From positions 1-64,000 of the forward strand of contig CAMWUN010000001.1 in NCBI GenBank assembly GCA_947177425.1: a stretch of DNA of 64,000 nt, given 5' to 3'. The notes below the pieces were generated by a model that saw only the letters and a list, made by a program, of their open reading frames with translations, was not told the DNA's origin and did not search any database. How positions within the stretch are numbered: position 1 is the stretch's first letter; each line of letters opens with the position of its first letter. Source of the DNA: an uncultured bacterium (GTDB lineage Bacteria > Bacillota > Clostridia > Lachnospirales > Lachnospiraceae). The translations under genes were made by a program, and so were the position numbers. This document shows, in pieces, positions 59,576 to 64,000 of this stretch.

Positions 59576-60637
59576 ATGAAACAGCAGGATGCAAAAAAAT
59601 GGTTCACAAAATGTATCATGACACTGGGGGCGGCTTTGCTTTTTACAGCCCTTATTATGATAATCACAGACCCTTATTTCCATTATCATAAACCCTTTTC
59701 TTTCCTGTCCTACCGGCTCTATGAGGAGCGCTATATCAACGACGGCATTTCCAGGCATTTTGACTTTGACGGGCTGATTACGGGAACTTCCATGGCCCAG
59801 AATTTTAAGACAAGCGAGATGGACGCTTTGTTTGGAACTGTGTCCGTAAAGGAAGTATTTTCCGGCGCAGGCTATCAGGAACTTGCGGAAAATTTAGACC
59901 GCGCCCTTGCAAGAAACCAGAATTTAAAAACAGTGCTCTGGGCTCTGGACTATAACGGGCTCTTACGTGACCCTGACTGGAAACAGTACGAGGCATATCC
60001 TGACTATCTGTATGACGATAATCCTTTTAACGACGTTTCTTATCTCTTCAATAAGGCCATTTTGTATCACGGGGTACTGCCTAATATTGCCATGACGATT
60101 TCCGGCCAGCCGCCCACTACTATGGACGAGTATTCCTCCTGGCAGAGGCCGACAGGGTTAGAACAGATTCTGCAGTCCTATGACAGGAACAATGTCAACT
60201 TAAATGTGATTACAGAATTTGGCAGCAGGGAACGGGAAACTGTCACCAGAACCATCACCGAAAACGTGCTTGCCATTGTAAACAAGTATCCCGGCACAGA
60301 TTTTTATATTTTTTATCCCCCCTACAGCATCTGCTACTGGGACGCTCTAAATATTAAGGATACCCTTAATAAACAGCTTCTGGCGGAACAGTGCGCTACG
60401 GAACTGCTTCTGACATGTCCGAACGTAAAGCTGTATAACTTCTTTGACCAGTATGACGTGATATGCGACCTTAACTACTACTGCGATGACGGTCATTATT
60501 CGGCGGAAATCAACTCCCGCATTTTAAAATGGATAGCTGAGGGAACCGGACTTGTGACAAAGGACAATTATCTTCAAAAATTGGCAGTTGAAAAAGACTT
60601 TTATTCCGGCTACGATTATGATAGTATATATAACTAA
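59576..60637 (+). CDS. Membrane-anchored SGNH-like protein, MBOAT partner
   Basis: A 353-aa protein with one N-terminal helix (residues 10-30) and an outside domain. LITGTSMAQNFKTSEMD holds the candidate serine, VFSGAGYQE the small-residue block, and CDDGHYSAEINSRIL the Asp/His pair, a layout seen in proteins paired with MBOATs. GGGAGG is five bases before the ATG at 59576. It may hand acyl groups to the sugar or remove them. The fold is less certain than for the SGNH protein at 26628. Confidence 0.8.
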   Translation: MKQQDAKKWFTKCIMTLGAALLFTALIMIITDPYFHYHKPFSFLSYRLYEERYINDGISRHFDFDGLITGTSMAQNFKTSEMDALFGTVSVKEVFSGAGYQELAENLDRALARNQNLKTVLWALDYNGLLRDPDWKQYEAYPDYLYDDNPFNDVSYLFNKAILYHGVLPNIAMTISGQPPTTMDEYSSWQRPTGLEQILQSYDRNNVNLNVITEFGSRERETVTRTITENVLAIVNKYPGTDFYIFYPPYSICYWDALNIKDTLNKQLLAEQCATELLLTCPNVKLYNFFDQYDVICDLNYYCDDGHYSAEINSRILKWIAEGTGLVTKDNYLQKLAVEKDFYSGYDYDSIYN

Positions 60638-60722
60638 ACATCAATTACCAGTGCGCCTCCCGGCGGGATTGCCGCAAATGGCACAGAAATGTTTACCATG
60701 CAGTTGTACAGGTGGAAAAGAA

Positions 60723-62108
60723 ATGAATTTATCAGATAAAATACCGGATGCAGACAATATAAAATATGATTTATTTTCAATCATCATGCTGTCTGTCAGC
60801 CTGCTTTACTATCTTTTCTTTGCTTTTTGGGACGGCGCGGTCATCTGCGTTGATTCCCCCAGCTACATTGAAATGAATATTGCAAGGGAACCTTTCTATC
60901 CTATGTTCCTTGCTCTTTTCCGGTGCATTTTTGAAAATGCCGGAGATTTCTATCTCACTGCCGCCGTTTTTGCACAGAGCATTCTGGCGGCGCTGGCCGC
61001 CTGGTCACTGGCCGCTTATCTTTACCGGGAATTCCGGCTGGCAAAGCCTTTTGCGCTGCTCATTCTGCTGGTTCCTCTGGGCGTTTCTTTTTTGTGCCGC
61101 TTTGCGGCCCAGAGAGGTTCCATGTATTCCAGCAGCATATTGACCGAGGGCATTGCCATCTCCTGTTTCCTGCTGTTTTTCCGCTATCTTGCGGAATATA
61201 TATTTACCCGGAAGAAGCGGAGCCTTTTCCTCTGCTCCCTGCTTACTTTCCTTCTGATTTCCACCCGGAAGCAGATGCTTATCTGCCTTATCTTACTGCT
61301 GGTATCCATATTTTTTCTGCATGTCCAAAAAAGGCAGCCTATAAAGGGCCTCCTGACAGCTTTGTCCTGCACCCTGTGCATTCTTGCAGGAAGCACTGTC
61401 CTGGATCTCGGATATAACTATGTCTTAAGGGGAGAATTCACCCGCCATTCCAGCGATACGCGCTTTATCACCACAGTAGTATTTTATACCGCCGCACGGG
61501 ATGATTCCGAATATATTGAAGAAAACAGCATCAAAGATCTTTTTCTTGAAATATATGATATCTGTTATGATAATGAATATTTAGGCGATTTTGCAGGAAA
61601 GGGCTGGCTGGCACGGGTTTCCCATTTCGGCGACTCTTATGACTGCATCCAGATAGATACCATGTGGCCCCTTGTAAATGAATTTGCACTGGACAGCGGT
61701 CTGTCTTCCGATGTGGTAAGCCTGAATCAGCTTGCCGACCAGATTATGGACAGCATTAACCGTTCCATTCTGCCCCACAGCATCCGGAAGATAATCAGGG
61801 TATTCACTGACAACTTCCTCTCCGGACTGATTACGACAGTGGCCCAGCGGAACACTATACTAATCTTTTACAGTATACTCATCTATCTGGTGTACGGCTT
61901 TCTGCTGTTTATCCAAATCTGGCATAAGAACTATAAAACAGCGCTATTTGCATCGCTGACTCTCTTATCCATCGTGCTGAATGTAGGCGTGGTGTCCCTG
62001 GTTATCTTCTCCCAGACCCGGTATACCATTTATAACATGCCGCTGTTTTATATCAGCCTGCTTATTATGCTGCATGAGACCTGCATAAAAAAGGCAGAAC
62101 ATATATAA
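60723..62108 (+). CDS. Polytopic membrane protein, GT-C-like
   Basis: A 461-aa protein with about eleven helices. The first outer loop, AVICVDSPSYIEMN, has the aspartate plus aromatic pattern of GT-C or GT39/GT83-like enzymes, followed by REPFYPMFLALFR. A large loop at about residues 245-345 (FTRHSSDTRFITT through PHSIRKII) lies outside. The ATG at 60723 has GGTGGAAAAG directly upstream. As the last gene of the MBOAT unit it may transfer a sugar to the exported glycan; no precise family is recognised. Confidence 0.75.
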   Translation: MNLSDKIPDADNIKYDLFSIIMLSVSLLYYLFFAFWDGAVICVDSPSYIEMNIAREPFYPMFLALFRCIFENAGDFYLTAAVFAQSILAALAAWSLAAYLYREFRLAKPFALLILLVPLGVSFLCRFAAQRGSMYSSSILTEGIAISCFLLFFRYLAEYIFTRKKRSLFLCSLLTFLLISTRKQMLICLILLLVSIFFLHVQKRQPIKGLLTALSCTLCILAGSTVLDLGYNYVLRGEFTRHSSDTRFITTVVFYTAARDDSEYIEENSIKDLFLEIYDICYDNEYLGDFAGKGWLARVSHFGDSYDCIQIDTMWPLVNEFALDSGLSSDVVSLNQLADQIMDSINRSILPHSIRKIIRVFTDNFLSGLITTVAQRNTILIFYSILIYLVYGFLLFIQIWHKNYKTALFASLTLLSIVLNVGVVSLVIFSQTRYTIYNMPLFYISLLIMLHETCIKKAEHI

Positions 62109-62156
62109 AATTTTACCCAGAGTACAGTTTTTCTGCTGGCGCATAAACGCTCTGCC

Positions 62157-64000
62157 TTACCCTCTCCTTGTAGAAATAACGGCTTCATGCATCATCCACT
62201 CCTGAAACATGAGAATGTACCAGATCTGGATTCGCCATTCTCCTCTGTCAATGAAATCCTCCCATATTTTCCATACCACATCTGCGTTTAAAATACCCTG
62301 CTGCTCCAGGGTTTTTCTGTCAATGAGACTTTCTGCCCATCCCCTTAAAGAAGGCTGGCGGAGCCATTTTTCAATGGGAATGCTGAATCCCTTCTTGGGA
62401 CGTTCCATCATTTCTCCCGGCACATAACGGTAAAGAACATCCCGGAGCACCTTTTTCCCTGTCTTTCCCTCCCGTTCATACGCAATAGGCAGAGTCCAGG
62501 CAAACTCCACCACATCCTTATCAAGCATGGGCACCCTTGTTTCCAGTGAAACCGCCATGGCCGCCCTGTCCACTTTAACCAGAATATCGTCGGGATGGTA
62601 CATCAGCATGTCCATCAGCATAATATTGTGATTGGTTTCCTTTAGGAATTTGGGTTCATATTCACTGTATTTATAACTGCACTCTTTTGTGTCAAGGCTG
62701 ATTTTTTTCGTAAGCGGGTCTGTCTCATAGGAACAGATGTACAAATCGGAAGGCCCTTTGGCCCCAAGAAGCTTTCCCTTAATTCTGTAAATGGGTTTTC
62801 TTGCAAGGGGGCTGTGTATCACCAGTTCACTACAGGGCTTCCTGATAAAATAAGGGATATTCTTCATCTTATTCCAGATTCGTTCCACGGAAGAGTAGGA
62901 AGTATAGCCGCAGAATAGTTCATCTCCCCCGTCTCCGCTTAAGGATACAGTTACATGCTCTCTGGTCATGCGGCTTACCAGATAGGTGGGAATCTGGGAT
63001 GAATCTGCAAAGGGCTCTCCGAACATGGCAGATATTTTCGGAATAACCGCCCTGGCATCCTCCTCGGTAATATAGAGTTCCGTGTGCTCGGTTCCCAGAT
63101 GTTTTGCAATTTCCCTGGCATAGACCGCTTCGTTGTAATCCTTCTCCTCCATGCCGATAGTAAAGCTTTTAACCTTTCCCTTGTGAAGAGACTGCATCAG
63201 CGCAACTACTGTGGCAGAGTCGATCCCTGCAGAGAGAAATGCCCCCACCGGAACGTCTGCGGCCATCTGCTCTTTAATGGACTCTTTTAAAAGTCTTTCA
63301 AGTTCGTCCGCGGCTTCTTTTTCCGAACCCTGGAAAAGATTTTCCTGTCCCTTTCTGGCAGTTTCTTTGATGGACCAGTAGCGCTCCATTTCTGTACTCT
63401 CTATCCCCCTAAAGGGCAGTTTGACCTTTAATATAGCGCCTGCTTCCAGCTTATAGATATTTTCATAGATGGAATAGGGGGCCGGAATGTAGCCATGCAC
63501 AAAATACAGATCCAGAACAGCACTGTTAATGGGGTTTTTAAACCCATCCAGAACCGAAATTGATCCAATATCCGAGGCGAAGGCAAACCCTTCCCCTACA
63601 AGTCCATAATATAAAGGTTTTTCCCCTATCCTGTCCCGGAGCAGATACAACATCTGCTCCTTTTTATCATACAGGGCAATGGCAAACATCCCCTTGCAGA
63701 GAGATATGGCCTCCTTCACTCCATATGCCTCGAACGCCTCCAGCAGGACTTCCGTATCGGATGTCCCCCGGAAAGCCTTTACCTTTTTTTCATCCAGAAG
63801 ACGCCGGGCTATTTTCTTGTAGTTATAAATTTCCCCATTATAGGAAATCACATACCGCCCGCTGTGGGAAACCATAGGCTGCGCACCATTTTCGGACAAA
63901 TCAAAAATGGAAAGCCGTCTGTGCCCCAGCGTGATACAGCCATCCTCAGAAAAGTAATTACCCCCGGCATCAGGCCCCCTGTGATACATCCTTTCCTTCA
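62157..64000 (-). CDS. asnB: Asparagine synthase-like glutamine amidotransferase, N-terminus cut by window edge
   Basis: About 613 residues are present; the first ~40 (including the catalytic cysteine) lie past position 64000. The glutaminase half has MYHRGPDAGGNYF, LGHRRLSIFDL, YNGEIYNYKKI and GTSDTEVLLEAF. The synthetase half has the ATP loop FLSAGIDSATVVAL, SGDGGDELFCGY and VDRAAMAVSLETRVPML. In surface-glycan loci such proteins are thought to amidate uronic acids or similar carboxyl groups, and UDP-ManNAcA is made here; ordinary asparagine synthesis is the alternative. The loop reads SAGIDS rather than the common SGGLDS. Confidence 0.93.
   Translation of the reverse strand, partial: KERMYHRGPDAGGNYFSEDGCITLGHRRLSIFDLSENGAQPMVSHSGRYVISYNGEIYNYKKIARRLLDEKKVKAFRGTSDTEVLLEAFEAYGVKEAISLCKGMFAIALYDKKEQMLYLLRDRIGEKPLYYGLVGEGFAFASDIGSISVLDGFKNPINSAVLDLYFVHGYIPAPYSIYENIYKLEAGAILKVKLPFRGIESTEMERYWSIKETARKGQENLFQGSEKEAADELERLLKESIKEQMAADVPVGAFLSAGIDSATVVALMQSLHKGKVKSFTIGMEEKDYNEAVYAREIAKHLGTEHTELYITEEDARAVIPKISAMFGEPFADSSQIPTYLVSRMTREHVTVSLSGDGGDELFCGYTSYSSVERIWNKMKNIPYFIRKPCSELVIHSPLARKPIYRIKGKLLGAKGPSDLYICSYETDPLTKKISLDTKECSYKYSEYEPKFLKETNHNIMLMDMLMYHPDDILVKVDRAAMAVSLETRVPMLDKDVVEFAWTLPIAYEREGKTGKKVLRDVLYRYVPGEMMERPKKGFSIPIEKWLRQPSLRGWAESLIDRKTLEQQGILNADVVWKIWEDFIDRGEWRIQIWYILMFQEWMMHEAVISTRRG

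Noticed and set aside
62109-62156. Terminator between the convergent GT-C-like and AsnB genes
   Set aside because: Only very short pairings (five bases or fewer) and no T-run after a stem.
1-64000. CRISPR arrays, tRNA/rRNA genes, insertion sequences, integrases, prophage genes
   Set aside because: No direct-repeat arrays, clover-leaf genes or transposase/recombinase motifs were found on reading.

Overview
The window is one continuous surface-polysaccharide (capsule or exopolysaccharide) locus with both ends open. Its left edge cuts a wecB-type epimerase and its right edge cuts an asnB-type amidotransferase. I infer a low-to-mid GC Firmicute, most likely a gut Lachnospiraceae / Clostridium cluster XIVa organism. 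The reasons are strong AGGAGG-type ribosome sites, ATGA-coupled operons, sigma-A-like TTGNNN-N16-18-TATAAT promoters, and a protein mix typical of that family (DUF5672, DUF4956, CotH, MBOAT/SGNH pairs, GT11 fucosyltransferases). I see no IS element, integrase, CRISPR array, rRNA or tRNA.

Layout. (A) 1-10337, minus strand, read from a promoter near 10448-10475: an 850-aa membrane protein, a nucleotide-sugar epimerase, a polyprenol-phosphate-type GT2, GT2, GT8 and GT4 transferases, then wecC and wecB for UDP-ManNAcA. The last five genes are visibly AT-richer. (B) 10604-11578, plus strand: an acyltransferase-3 gene with its own promoter. (C) 53685-11587, minus strand, about 42 kb, read from a promoter at 53728-53756. 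In transcription order it holds an ABC flippase, GT11-like and DUF5672 genes, GT17, the initiating phosphoglycosyltransferase, GT4/GT2 genes, a pyruvyltransferase and a Wzx flippase. Next comes an AT-rich insert (VTC, DUF4956, CotH, and a membrane gene broken at a G9 tract), then a GH88/105-like hydrolase, an MBOAT plus SGNH pair, GT11, two tandem Wzy-like polymerases, an SGNH esterase, GT4, a GT-A transferase, a hexapeptide acetyltransferase, a WecG-GT4 fusion, a third Wzy-like protein, further GTs, the fdtA/fdtB pair for dTDP-Fuc3N, then DUF5672, GT11, a second ABC flippase and a GT-D-like gene. (D) 53917-54780, plus: a sugar O-methyltransferase. (E) 57714-54793, minus: two tandem GT11 genes and a GT2. 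(F) 58073-62108, plus: a second MBOAT, SGNH and GT-C-like set. (G) 62157-64000, minus: AsnB.

How it could work together (inference). The PGT at 47510 loads the first sugar phosphate on undecaprenyl phosphate and the many GTs extend it. WecB/WecC supply ManNAcA and FdtA/FdtB plus an acetyltransferase supply Fuc3NAc, with WecG adding ManNAc(A), an arrangement that recalls enterobacterial common antigen. GT11 enzymes add fucose; pyruvyl, acyl and methyl groups decorate; Wzx or the ABC flippases export; Wzy-like proteins polymerise. dTDP-glucose and GDP-fucose synthesis genes are not in the window, so those precursors must come from elsewhere.

The most unusual items are the G9 tract that splits a 934-aa membrane protein (possible phase variation), a perfect 19-bp inverted repeat bracketing about 150 bp between two divergent promoters, the WecG-GT4 fusion, the CotH/DUF4956/VTC cassette inside the sugar locus, five GT11-type genes, and a mirrored duplicate of an ABC/GT11/DUF5672 module.
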